NCBI GenBank assembly: GCA_036266075.1
Contig: DATANV010000035.1
Span: forward strand, 1-64,000
Reading direction: 5' to 3'
DNA from: VRUE01 sp036266075
GTDB lineage: Bacteria > Actinomycetota > Thermoleophilia > Solirubrobacterales > 70-9
DNA: 64,000 nt
The notes below the pieces were generated by a model. It made no database searches. It had not been told where the DNA came from and was given only the letters and a program-made list of their open reading frames with translations. Within the stretch, counting starts at the first letter, position 1, and every line of letters starts with the position of its first letter. Position numbers and translations under genes: made by a program. Below, one piece after another: positions 25,534-33,315 of this stretch.

Positions 25534-25767
25534 TCAGGATCCGCGCTCAGCGGGCTGCTCGAGCTTTGCGGCCAGCTCGTCGAGGCGCAGCTCCTGCAGG
25601 CCGGCGCTGACGGCGTCCAGCTCGCTGGCGCAGTACTCGACCAGGCCGCGGCCCTCGCGGCACAGCTCGAGCGTCTCGCGCAAACCGGCCTGGCCCGAGT
25701 CGAGCCGGTCGATGATCTCCTCCAAGCGCTCGACGGCGGCCTCGTAGGACTCCGGCTTCTCGCTCAT
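25534..25767 (-). CDS. xseB: Exodeoxyribonuclease VII small subunit
   Basis: The 77-residue protein has the XseB pattern SYEAAVERLEEIIDRLDSGQ, then ETLELCREGRGLVEYCASEL: two helices that bind the large subunit. The start codon overlaps the xseA stop by 4 bp (ATGA). Exonuclease VII degrades single-stranded DNA from both ends. The gene converges on the addAB operon with a 59-bp spacer. Confidence 0.93.
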   Translation of the reverse strand: MSEKPESYEAAVERLEEIIDRLDSGQAGLRETLELCREGRGLVEYCASELDAVSAGLQELRLDELAAKLEQPAERGS

Positions 25768-27053
25768 CCGCTTCCCCCCTCGCGCTCGATCTCGGCGCCG
25801 ACGCCGCCGTCGGCGAAGCGCAGTCTGACGCGCCCGGCGGCGATCGCGGCGGTGGCGCTGGTGACCGGCTCGCCGGCCGCGTCCTCGGCCAGCGCGTAGC
25901 CGCGCTCCAGCGTGCGCTCGGGATCGTGCGCGCGGAACGCGACCTCGGCGCGGCGCAGCGCCTCGCGGCGGGCGCTCGCTTCGGCCCCGGCGGCGCGGCG
26001 CGCGGCGCGATCGAGGACCACCAGCGCCAATCGTCTCTGGAAGATGCGGCGCTCGCCGACGCCGCGTTCGGAGGCAGCCCGGACCTCGCGCGTCTTCTGG
26101 TTGAGCGCGGTGCGCTCGCGGCGCAGCGCCCGGGCCGGGCCGCGCGCGAGGGCAACCAGGTGCCGCGTACGCGCGCCAACCGCCCCGTCGCCGCTGCGGC
26201 GCAGCGCCACGAGGCAGCGCTCGAGGCCGTGCAGCGCCTCGATGCAGTCGAGCGGCACCGCCGCCTCGGCGGCGTGGGTCGGCGTCGAGCAGGCGACCGC
26301 GGCGACGTCGTCGATCAGGGTCGCGTCGCGCTCGTGGCCGACCGCGCTGATCACCGGCACCCGCAGCATCGCCACGGTCCGGCATAGGGTCTCGTCGCAG
26401 AAGGCCCAGAGGTCGGCGAGGCTGCCACCGCCCCTGGCGACGACGATCGCCTCGACCTCGGGCCGTGCCGCAAGGTCCTGGATCGCCGCCGCGATCGCCG
26501 GCGCGGCGCGGCGGTCCTGCACCGGCGCGAAGGCCCAGACGACGGTCCCTGCCCAGCCGCGGCGCTGCAGGCCGGCGAGCAGGTCACGGCGCGCCGCGCC
26601 GGACTCGGCGGTGACCACGCCGATCGTCTTCGGCAGAGCCGGCCGCGCGAGCTGCTTCTGCAGCTCAAAGAGCCCCTCCACCCGCAGCTGCTTGCGCAGC
26701 GCCTCCAGCCGGGCCAGCAGATCCCCCTCACCCGCCAGCCGCACATGCGTAGCGCGGAAGCGAAAGCTGGGCGAGGACTGCGGGCTGCCGGGGTAGTACT
26801 CGGGCCCGCCGCCGATCACCACTTCCGCGCCATCCCGAAGGCCTCCGGCCGGCAACTCGAGCTTCTCGAGATCGTTCAGCCAAATCGCACAAGGCACCGC
26901 CCCCTCCGTGTCCCGCAACTCGAAATAGGCCTGAGCCTTGCTCTGACTGAGGCTCGTCACCTCACCGATCAGCGATACACGAGCGCGACGGCGCATCTCG
27001 TCCTCCAGCTTGCGGGCGTAGCGCCCGACGGGGAACGGCCCGGGAAGGTCCAC
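25764..27053 (-). CDS. xseA: Exodeoxyribonuclease VII large subunit
   Basis: The N-terminal OB-fold (VSLIGEVTSLSQSKAQAYFE then LRDTEGAVPCAIW) binds single-stranded DNA. The catalytic domain follows, with the usual IGVVTAESGAARRDLLAGLQ, VVARGGGSLADLWAFCDE and VISAVGHERDATLIDDVA blocks. A long helical region and the terminal ERTLERGYALAEDAAGEPV motif complete the family pattern. Length (429 aa) is normal. It is co-translated with xseB. Confidence 0.95.
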   Translation of the reverse strand: MDLPGPFPVGRYARKLEDEMRRRARVSLIGEVTSLSQSKAQAYFELRDTEGAVPCAIWLNDLEKLELPAGGLRDGAEVVIGGGPEYYPGSPQSSPSFRFRATHVRLAGEGDLLARLEALRKQLRVEGLFELQKQLARPALPKTIGVVTAESGAARRDLLAGLQRRGWAGTVVWAFAPVQDRRAAPAIAAAIQDLAARPEVEAIVVARGGGSLADLWAFCDETLCRTVAMLRVPVISAVGHERDATLIDDVAAVACSTPTHAAEAAVPLDCIEALHGLERCLVALRRSGDGAVGARTRHLVALARGPARALRRERTALNQKTREVRAASERGVGERRIFQRRLALVVLDRAARRAAGAEASARREALRRAEVAFRAHDPERTLERGYALAEDAAGEPVTSATAAIAAGRVRLRFADGGVGAEIEREGGSG

Positions 27054-27070
27054 GCAGCGAGACTAGAGAG

Positions 27071-27409
27071 CTACGCGGCGCGCTTCCAATCGCGCGCCCA
27101 AGACCTCAGCTCGACGATGGCCGGGCGTAGCCCGGCGCCGGTCTTCGTCAGCGAGTAGGTGACGCGCACCGGCGAGCCAGCTTCGACCTGGCGCTCGACC
27201 AGGCCCTCTTCCTCCAACTCCCGCAGGCGCCGCGAGAGAAGCCGATCCGAGAGACCCGGAACGGCTTTGGTCAGCTCACCGAAACGCTGCGGTCCCTCCG
27301 TCAGGGCGCAGACGATCGCCCCGGTCCAGCGCTTGCCGATCAGCTCGATCGCCGCGTGGAAGTGAGGGCAGACGCCAGACGGCTGCTCTGTCGCGGGCGT
27401 CCCCTCCAC
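27071..27409 (-). CDS. HxlR-family transcriptional regulator, 112 aa
   Basis: The sequence CPHFHAAIELIGKRWTGAIV followed by RFGELTKAVPGLSDRLLSRR and LREEEGLVERQ-like text is a typical HxlR winged helix with the conserved N-terminal cysteine, which in some members senses electrophiles or redox stress. It lies 17 bp from the start of xseA on the same strand and is divergent from the MarP-like protease gene. A palindrome in the divergent spacer (27420-27436) is its likely operator. Confidence 0.9.
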   Translation of the reverse strand: MEGTPATEQPSGVCPHFHAAIELIGKRWTGAIVCALTEGPQRFGELTKAVPGLSDRLLSRRLRELEEEGLVERQVEAGSPVRVTYSLTKTGAGLRPAIVELRSWARDWKRAA

Positions 27410-27419
27410 GGTTCGACCA

Positions 27420-27436
27420 GCTTACCGAACGTAAGC
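27420..27436. promoter_or_regulatory. Palindrome GCTTAC-N5-GTAAGC, candidate HxlR operator
   Basis: A perfect 6-bp inverted repeat with 5-bp spacing sits 11 bp upstream of the hxlR-type start and 59 bp upstream of the protease start. HxlR proteins bind short TAC/GTA palindromes, so autoregulation and control of the divergent gene are plausible. Confidence 0.5.
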
Positions 27437-27494
27437 GACCGGGCCGTGGGGTCTCTTGCACAGACGGCCAGCGAGGCCTGCTTGTATTTCGTCC

Positions 27495-28637
27495 GTGACT
27501 GTTCTCGACTGGGCGATAGTCGCCTTCACGATCGCGCTGGCCCTCTGGGGCTACAGGCAGGGCCTGATCGTCGGCGCCTTGACGCTGGCCGGCTTCGGCG
27601 CTGGCGCGCTGGCCGGCAGCCGTATCGCGCCGCTGCTTCTCAGCGAAGGCTCGCGATCGCCTTACGCGCCGCTCTTTGCCGCCCTCGGCGCGCTGCTCGC
27701 CGGAGCCCTGGTCGCCATCACGCTGGAGAGCGTGGCGCTCGGCCTGCGCGAGCAGCTGGTCCGGGGCCGCACCCTGCGGCTCGCCGACGGCGCAGGCGGC
27801 GCCGGCCTAATCGCCGCGGTGGCGCTTGGTATGGCCTGGGTGCTGGGCGCCGTGGCACTGCACGCGCCCGGCACCGCGCAGTTGCGGGTCGACGTCCAGC
27901 GCTCGGCGATCCTGCGCGGCCTCAACCAGGTGCTGCCACCATCCGGGCCGCTACTCAACGCGCTCAGCAGGGTCGACCCCGCGCCCTCGATCGGCGGCCC
28001 GACGACGCCCGTCGCCCCGCCCGATGCGGCGATCGCCGCCGACCCTGACGTGCGGCGCGCGGGCGGCGCCGTGGTCCGCGTGCTCGGCACCGCCTGCGGA
28101 CTCGGCGTCGAGGGCTCGGGCTGGGTCGCCGCGCCGCGCACGGTCGTCACCAACGCCCACGTCGTCGCCGGCGAGAGCGACACGACGGTGACGACCCAGG
28201 ACGGCGCGACCCTCTCCGCCACGCCAGTCCACTACGACCCCGACAACGACCTGGCGCTGCTGCAGGTCGACGCTGAGCTGCCGGCCCTGCCGATCGCCCC
28301 CTCGGCCCCGCGCGGCAGCGGCGGCGCCGTGCTCGGCTACCCGGAGAACGGCCCCTACGCCCTCTCCCCCGCGCGCATCGGGGACACCCGCTCGGTCATC
28401 AGCGAGGACTCCTACGGCGCCGGCCCGATTCGCCGCTCGATCGCCTTCCTGCGCGGCACCGTTCGCAGCGGCAACTCGGGCGGTCCGCTCGTCGACTCTC
28501 GCGGCCGCGCGATGGCCACCGTCTTTGCGGCCACTACCAGCGGACCACCAGGCGGCTTCGCCATCCCGAACGAAATCATCACCGCCGCTCTGGCCGAAGC
28601 AGAAGGACCGGTGGATACCGGCCCGTGCACCGGTTGA
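27495..28637 (+). CDS. MarP-like membrane serine protease (CvpA domain plus trypsin-like domain), 380 aa
   Basis: The first 150 residues contain four hydrophobic segments of the CvpA/colicin V production type (VLDWAIVAFTIALALWGYRQ onward). The periplasmic half is a chymotrypsin-fold protease with triad H222 (VTNAHVVAG), D252 (DPDNDLALLQ) and S328 (SGNSGGPLV). This architecture matches mycobacterial MarP (Rv3671c), needed for survival in acid and oxidative stress. The GTG at 27495 places the first membrane segment at the N-terminus. An upstream ATG at 27456 would add 13 residues unlike the family. Confidence 0.88.
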   Translation: MTVLDWAIVAFTIALALWGYRQGLIVGALTLAGFGAGALAGSRIAPLLLSEGSRSPYAPLFAALGALLAGALVAITLESVALGLREQLVRGRTLRLADGAGGAGLIAAVALGMAWVLGAVALHAPGTAQLRVDVQRSAILRGLNQVLPPSGPLLNALSRVDPAPSIGGPTTPVAPPDAAIAADPDVRRAGGAVVRVLGTACGLGVEGSGWVAAPRTVVTNAHVVAGESDTTVTTQDGATLSATPVHYDPDNDLALLQVDAELPALPIAPSAPRGSGGAVLGYPENGPYALSPARIGDTRSVISEDSYGAGPIRRSIAFLRGTVRSGNSGGPLVDSRGRAMATVFAATTSGPPGGFAIPNEIITAALAEAEGPVDTGPCTG

Positions 28638-28655
28638 TATGTGTGGTGAGTGCGG

Positions 28656-28769
28656 GGCGGGGTCGGGTCCTACTCCCCGCTCAACTTTTTCGGTGGAGAG
28701 TGTTCTGCTAGCGCCTCAAACGAATTGCCGAAAAAGTACAAGCCGCGGGGAGCAGGACCCGACCCCGCC
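28656..28769. repeat. Long imperfect inverted repeat between the protease and PBP genes
   Basis: The left arm GGCGGGGTCGGGTCC (from 28656) and following bases to CTTTTTCGG at 28693 pair with the right arm from CCGAAAAAG (28728) to GGACCCGACCCCGCC at 28769. Arms are about 40 bp, with one transition and a few unpaired bases in the middle. The loop is about 34 bp. It begins 18 bp after the protease stop and ends 21 bp before the PBP start. It could be a terminator or a dispersed palindromic element. Confidence 0.7.
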
Positions 28770-28790
28770 TGTCACTACATTTCCCGCACA

Positions 28791-30524
28791 GTGAGCACGC
28801 TGCCCACCGAGGTAGAGCGACGGCGTCGGCTGGTCACCCGCGCGCTTCCGCTATCGATCATCGCCTTGATCGCCTTCGTCGTTGGTGCATCCAGCGGAGC
28901 ACCGGGATCACCTGAGAAGGATGCGGCCGAGCGCTTCGCGAGCGCGTGGGAGCAAGGCGATTACCCCGCCATGTACGCGGAGCTGAACGAGGAATCGCGC
29001 CGGGCTACTCCGGAAGCTGAGTTTGCTCGGGCGTATCAGGAAGCTGCTGAGGTGGCGACGCTGCGGACGCTTGAGGCGGACGAGCCGGGCGATTCGCAGG
29101 ATCGCGAGGGGACGACGGTGGTGCCGGTCTCGATGGTGGCGGGAACGGTTGCTTTTGGAGTGGTTGAAGCCGACCTCGCGGTGCCCTATTCCGACGGCGG
29201 CGTCGCCTGGGACCCGAGCCTCGTCTTTCCCGGCCTGGAACCGGGCGAGCATCTCGAGAACCGGGTCGACCTGGCGCCCCGGGCAGCGATCCTCGCCCGT
29301 GACGGAACGCCCTTGGCTGAAGGGCCTGTCGACGCCCGCGAACACCCAATCGGCAGCGCCGCGATCGACGTCACGGGCGAAGTCGGCATGGCGAGCGAAG
29401 AAGAAGAGCCGCTCCTGGCCCGCCATGGCTACCCACCGGAAACTCCGGTCGGCATCAGCGGCATCGAGCAAGCCTTCAACTCGCGCCTCGCCGGTAAGCC
29501 GGGTGGCTCGCTGCTTGCCGTGACCGACGAAGGCGGTGCGGCGCGAATCGTCTCTCAGGCCAAGCCGCAGGCGGGGGCGGCGGTGAAGACGACGATCGAC
29601 CCGGTCCTGCAAGAGGAAGCGGTCTCCGGCCTCGCCGGGCGGGTCGGGGGCGTCGCCGTGCTCGATGCCCGCACCGGCAACATCCGCGCCCTCGCCGGCC
29701 AGGCCTTCTCCGCCCCGCAACCACCGGGCTCCACCTTCAAGATGATCACCACCGCGGCGGCACTGGAAAAGGGCGTCGTCTCGCTCGACGACGAATTCGA
29801 AATCCTCGACGGCGTCAACGTCGGCGGCCGCTTCATCAGCAACGCCAACGGCGAGTTCTGCGGCGGCACCTTCCGCCAGGCCTTCGCCGAGTCCTGCAAT
29901 GCCGACTTCGCCCCGCTCGGCCCCAAGATCGGCAACGACGACCTGGTCGCAACCGCCGAACGCTTCGGCTTCAACTCGCCGCCGGCGATCTACGCGGCGC
30001 CGATCGTCGCCGAGGTCGACCCGCCGGAATCGACCATTCCCGAGGAGATCGGCGACGAACTCGACCTCGGCGTCAGCGCGATCGGCCAGGGCGAAGTCCT
30101 GGCGACGCCGCTGCAGATGGCGACGGTCGCGCAGACGATCGCCAACGGCGGCGTCCGCCAGCCGACCTCGCTGGTCCTCAACCCGAAGCTACGGCCCGAC
30201 GCCGAGCCAATGCGGGCGATCTCCAAGCAGGTCGCCGGCGAACTCAACGAGCTGATGATCGGCGTGGTCACCGGCGGGACCGGCACCGCCGGGGCGATAG
30301 CCGAGGCGCAGGTGGCGGGCAAGACCGGCACCGCCGAGCTGGGACCGAAACCGGGCCAAGAGAACGAGGAGGAACCCGAACAGATCAAGGACGCTTGGTT
30401 CGCCGCTTTCGCCCCAGCCGAGAAGGCGCGCCTGGCGGTCGGCGTCTTGCTGATCGAAGCCGAAGCAGCGGGCGGCGAAGTCGCCGCGCCGGTCGCCGCC
30501 CAGGTGCTCTCCGCCGGCCTCTGA
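28791..30524 (+). CDS. Class B penicillin-binding protein with NTF2-like N-terminal domain, 577 aa
   Basis: A peptidoglycan transpeptidase anchored by one N-terminal membrane helix (ALPLSIIALIAFVVGASSG). Next come a MecA-type NTF2-like domain (KDAAERFASAWEQGDYPAMY), a dimerisation region (RAAILARDGTPLAEG) and the transpeptidase domain with S314-T-F-K317, S368-C-N370 and K511-T-G. The GTG start at 28791 follows the inverted repeat. The longer frame into that repeat is chance. MecA-N PBPs of actinobacteria act in cell-wall growth. Confidence 0.9.
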   Translation: MSTLPTEVERRRRLVTRALPLSIIALIAFVVGASSGAPGSPEKDAAERFASAWEQGDYPAMYAELNEESRRATPEAEFARAYQEAAEVATLRTLEADEPGDSQDREGTTVVPVSMVAGTVAFGVVEADLAVPYSDGGVAWDPSLVFPGLEPGEHLENRVDLAPRAAILARDGTPLAEGPVDAREHPIGSAAIDVTGEVGMASEEEEPLLARHGYPPETPVGISGIEQAFNSRLAGKPGGSLLAVTDEGGAARIVSQAKPQAGAAVKTTIDPVLQEEAVSGLAGRVGGVAVLDARTGNIRALAGQAFSAPQPPGSTFKMITTAAALEKGVVSLDDEFEILDGVNVGGRFISNANGEFCGGTFRQAFAESCNADFAPLGPKIGNDDLVATAERFGFNSPPAIYAAPIVAEVDPPESTIPEEIGDELDLGVSAIGQGEVLATPLQMATVAQTIANGGVRQPTSLVLNPKLRPDAEPMRAISKQVAGELNELMIGVVTGGTGTAGAIAEAQVAGKTGTAELGPKPGQENEEEPEQIKDAWFAAFAPAEKARLAVGVLLIEAEAAGGEVAAPVAAQVLSAGL

Positions 30525-30583
30525 TTCTCACGAAACTGGCGGCAGCAGCGTTTACCCAACTGGCACTCGATTCGAAGGACGCC

Positions 30584-31081
30584 ATGACAATCGCCCACAA
30601 GATCGTCGATTCCCCGCTCGGTGAGCTGACGCTGGTCGCCAGCGGCGAAGCGCTGACCGGCCTGTACTTTCCGGGCCACTGGTACGGGCCCGATCCGGCT
30701 GCCTTCGGCGCCCGCTCGGACGCCGGGTTCGAGCGGGCCGAGCGGCAACTGGGCGAATACTTCGCCGGCGAGCGCACCTGCTTCGACCTGCCGTCCTCAT
30801 CGCAGGGCGACGACTTCCAGCGGCGGGTTTGGACGCTGATCGACGCCATCCCCTACGGGCGAACGCGGACCTACGGCGAACTGGCGGAGGAGCTCGGCGA
30901 GCCGTCGCTGGCCCGCGAGGTCGGCGCCGCCGTCGGCCGTAATCCGCTGAGCGTGATCGTGCCCTGCCACCGAGTGATCGGCAAGAACGGCAAGCTCACC
31001 GGCTACGCAGGCGGGCTGGAGCGCAAGCAGTTCCTGCTCGATCTGGAGGCCCCTGCCAGCCTCGCGGCGCGGCTCTTCTGA
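30584..31081 (+). CDS. ogt: Methylated-DNA--protein-cysteine methyltransferase, 165 aa
   Basis: The protein repairs O6-alkylguanine by transfer to its own cysteine. The active-site motif IVPCHRVIG has C128. RRVWTLIDAIPYGRTRTYGE is the DNA-binding helix-turn-helix, with the arginine finger region GAAVGRNPLS. Length fits Ogt. AAGGA lies 5 bp before the ATG at 30584. Confidence 0.93.
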   Translation: MTIAHKIVDSPLGELTLVASGEALTGLYFPGHWYGPDPAAFGARSDAGFERAERQLGEYFAGERTCFDLPSSSQGDDFQRRVWTLIDAIPYGRTRTYGELAEELGEPSLAREVGAAVGRNPLSVIVPCHRVIGKNGKLTGYAGGLERKQFLLDLEAPASLAARLF

Positions 31082-31096
31082 GCTCTAGCCGGTCGC

Positions 31097-31648
31097 CTAG
31101 AGGTCGAGCGTGACCGCTGCCGGGCCTTCGGGGCCTGGAATCGAGAGCGTCAGCGGCCGGTTCTCGGAGGCCGAGGCTGGCAACTCGAAGATCACGACCG
31201 AGCCCTCGATCGGCCCCTGCTGCGGCGTCGAGTCGAGGATCGGCACCTGTTCCTGCGATTCGACTTCGCCGCCGAACGGCAGCGCATAGAGGCTTTCGCT
31301 GGGCAACGCGTCGAAGGTCTGATGATCGGCGTCGGTAATCGTGAACGAGTCGGCCAGCATCTGCGGCTCTTCGCTCTCGTTCTGCACTTCGAGGAAGACG
31401 CCGAAGTAGGAGGAGCCGGGGGGCGCTTCTTCTTGCCCAACGAGGTAGGCGGCGTCCTCGTTGTCGTTGGGATTAAGGAAGCGCGAGAAGACGACGTTGT
31501 AGGTCAGCTCGCCGAGCTTGACCGGCTGCCCCTCGGCGACGTCCTTGGACTCCTCGGTCCAGCCGCAGGCCGAGAGGGCGGCGGCGGCGACAAGTGCCAA
31601 GGCTGCGAGCAGAGCCAGCGCACGGTCGTTTCGGAGACGGCGGGTCAT
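31097..31648 (-). CDS. Secreted lipoprotein, DUF4352-like, 183 aa
   Basis: The N-terminus has a signal peptide ending in a lipobox (ALSACGW), so the mature protein should be lipid-anchored at Cys. The exported domain has an immunoglobulin-like pattern (SSYFGVFLEVQNESEEPQML then DSFTITDADHQTFDAL) that resembles DUF4352 proteins. The function is not known. A frame extension to 31690 gives an unlikely basic leader. It converges with ogt and is followed, on the same strand upstream, by the SRPBCC gene. Confidence 0.75.
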   Translation of the reverse strand: MTRRLRNDRALALLAALALVAAAALSACGWTEESKDVAEGQPVKLGELTYNVVFSRFLNPNDNEDAAYLVGQEEAPPGSSYFGVFLEVQNESEEPQMLADSFTITDADHQTFDALPSESLYALPFGGEVESQEQVPILDSTPQQGPIEGSVVIFELPASASENRPLTLSIPGPEGPAAVTLDL

Positions 31649-31686
31649 CGGCGGCGAGAGTCTATAAAGGCGCCCGGCAGGCCGCC

Positions 31687-32205
31687 TCACGGGATCCCGG
31701 TCGCGTGGGCATTGCCGCCAGCGACCGCGACGGGCGCGGGCGCGGGCGCGTCCGACTCGAGCAGGTCGCGCAGGCGGCGCAGCGCCTCAGCCCAGGCCCG
31801 TTCCTGGCGCATCGCGGAGCCGGTCAGCGTCTCGAGCACCCGGTCCGGCGGGTTCGAGGGCTCGGTCCAACGCGAAACACGCACGCGGATCAGCGAACCG
31901 GCGCCCTCGACCAGCTCCCAGACGGTATGCACCGGGATCCGATTGCCGCGGCCGCCGCGACCTCGCTCGACGACCAGGCGCGGCTCTTCCAGCTCGACGA
32001 TCGCCGTGTCCTCCCAGGTCGAGCGGGGCGGCAAGCGCAGCCGGTAGCGGGCGCCCGCGCCGAGCCCGGTCGACTCGATGCGGGTGAGGTGGAGGCCGCG
32101 CAGGAAGTGATCGGTGAAGGAGGGCCGCAAGGCCAGGTCGGCGATCGTCGCGAAGGCCCGCTCGCGCGGCACGTCGATTTCGATCTCGGCGCTGACGGGG
32201 TCCAC
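31687..32205 (-). CDS. SRPBCC-family (polyketide cyclase/START-like) protein, 172 aa
   Basis: The start VDPVSAEIEIDVPRERAFAT and the terminal helix ETLTGSAMRQERAWAEALRRL frame a helix-grip fold with a hydrophobic pocket. Members bind lipids or other hydrophobic ligands or act as cyclases. The ligand is not predictable. The start is GTG at 32205. The last 25 residues are low complexity (DAPAPAPVAVAGG). Confidence 0.78.
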   Translation of the reverse strand: MDPVSAEIEIDVPRERAFATIADLALRPSFTDHFLRGLHLTRIESTGLGAGARYRLRLPPRSTWEDTAIVELEEPRLVVERGRGGRGNRIPVHTVWELVEGAGSLIRVRVSRWTEPSNPPDRVLETLTGSAMRQERAWAEALRRLRDLLESDAPAPAPVAVAGGNAHATGIP

Positions 32206-32273
32206 GAGGGAGCGCGATTCTAGTGTTTGAGACCGCTGCCGCGGTGGGTACGACTGCGGTAAACCCCTGATTG

Positions 32274-32303
32274 TTGCGGCGAGCGCGGGAGTCGCGGTAG
32301 GAT
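32274..32303 (+). promoter_or_regulatory. Candidate promoter of the zinc ribbon-FHA gene
   Basis: TTGCGG (32274-32279), an 18-bp spacer and TAGGAT (32298-32303) lie 34 bp upstream of the apparent ATC start codon in a divergent spacer. Both boxes match four of six consensus bases. Inferred by eye. Confidence 0.35.
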
Positions 32304-32336
32304 CGCCCTAGCGGAGGGCGCCGAAAGGAGCCAGAC

Positions 32337-32906
32337 ATCGCTATCAGCGTCACCCCCAGCTCAGCTTCGGACAGCTACGCGACCGGGACCTATCCCGGTG
32401 CCGGAACCTACTTCTGCGTGACCTGCGGCTCGCAGCTCGCCCTGCAGGAGAACGACAGCCTTCCCGACTGCCCGCGTTGCGGTGCCTCGAGCTTCCGCCT
32501 CGACTCGATCTTCGAGCCGATGCAGGAGCACGACGGGGCAACCGCCGAGTACGCGGTGCCGCCGGAGGAAACCGCCCCGAACTGGCTCGAGGAAGCCCGC
32601 GAGGAGCTTGGGACGGGGACTCGCGGCATTGCCTGCCGCGACGAAGGCGAGGTCGTCGTCTTTCCCTTCGGGCGCGGCTGGACGCGGATCGGCCGCAGCG
32701 TGACCGCGGACATCCGGCTCGACGACCCGAGCGTCTCCCGCCGCCACGCGTTGATCGTCTCCGAACGCAACGAGTCGCTGCGGGTGCTCGACGACCGCAG
32801 CCTCAACGGTGTCTTCGTCAATGGCGAGCTGGTCGAGTGGGGCAGGCTGCACGACGGCGACGAGCTGACGGTCGGCCGCTACCGCCTCTTCGTGCTCGAG
32901 GGCTGA
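32337..32906 (+). CDS. Zinc ribbon-FHA domain protein with an apparent ATC start, 189 aa
   Basis: Residues 28-51 form a two-CxxC zinc ribbon (FCVTCGSQLALQEND then CPRCGASSF). Residues 115-189 form an FHA phosphothreonine-binding domain with WTRIGRSVTADIRLDDPSV, SRRHALIV and LNGVFVNGE. The frame from 32337 reads IAISVTPSSASDSYATGTYP in family style. AAAGGAG ends 6 bp before ATC 32337, the ideal spacing, and no ATG or TTG exists between it and the zinc ribbon. A GTG at 32418 would cut off the first zinc cysteine. So either ATC is used as start or an ATG has mutated or been misread. Confidence 0.8.
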   Translation: MAISVTPSSASDSYATGTYPGAGTYFCVTCGSQLALQENDSLPDCPRCGASSFRLDSIFEPMQEHDGATAEYAVPPEETAPNWLEEAREELGTGTRGIACRDEGEVVVFPFGRGWTRIGRSVTADIRLDDPSVSRRHALIVSERNESLRVLDDRSLNGVFVNGELVEWGRLHDGDELTVGRYRLFVLEG

Positions 32907-32940
32907 ATCGCCGCAAATTCCGGCCACCGCCCGCCGTAGC

Positions 32941-33315
32941 ATGGGGGCGGTGAGTGTTGGTCAGGATCCCTCCGCTGCAGCCGAGCAGGCGCGTGCCCGG
33001 CTGCACGAAGAGATCGAGCGGGTGCGTGCCGGCGTCGAGGAGATGCTTGCCGAGCAGGCCGGCGGCGATGCCGACCTGCAGCGCGAGCTGGACGCCATCC
33101 GCGAGGAGACCCGCCGCTACGTCAAGAAGCGCGTTCGCAAGAGCGAAGAGCGCATCGGCAAGCGGGTCGACAAGCTCGAACGACGCCTCGACGAAGTAGA
33201 GCAGGACCGCAAGTACGCCGAGTGGCGCATCCATACGAACACCGAGCACATGCTCGACGGCCTCCTGCGGGAGGTCCGTGCGATCGCCGACCTGCTGACG
33301 CGCTCTACTCGGTAG
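32941..33315 (+). CDS. Coiled-coil protein, 124 aa
   Basis: Almost the whole chain is charged helix (AAAEQARARLHEEIERVRAG ... ETRRYVKKRVRKSEERIGKR ... VDKLERRLDEVEQDRKYAEW), with heptad spacing that predicts a long coiled coil. No membrane segment. The start may be the ATG at 32941 or the GTG at 32950. It follows the FHA gene by 34 bp and its last 11 bp overlap the convergent gltB 3' end. A structural role in a signalling or division complex is possible, but not shown. Confidence 0.72.
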   Translation: MGAVSVGQDPSAAAEQARARLHEEIERVRAGVEEMLAEQAGGDADLQRELDAIREETRRYVKKRVRKSEERIGKRVDKLERRLDEVEQDRKYAEWRIHTNTEHMLDGLLREVRAIADLLTRSTR

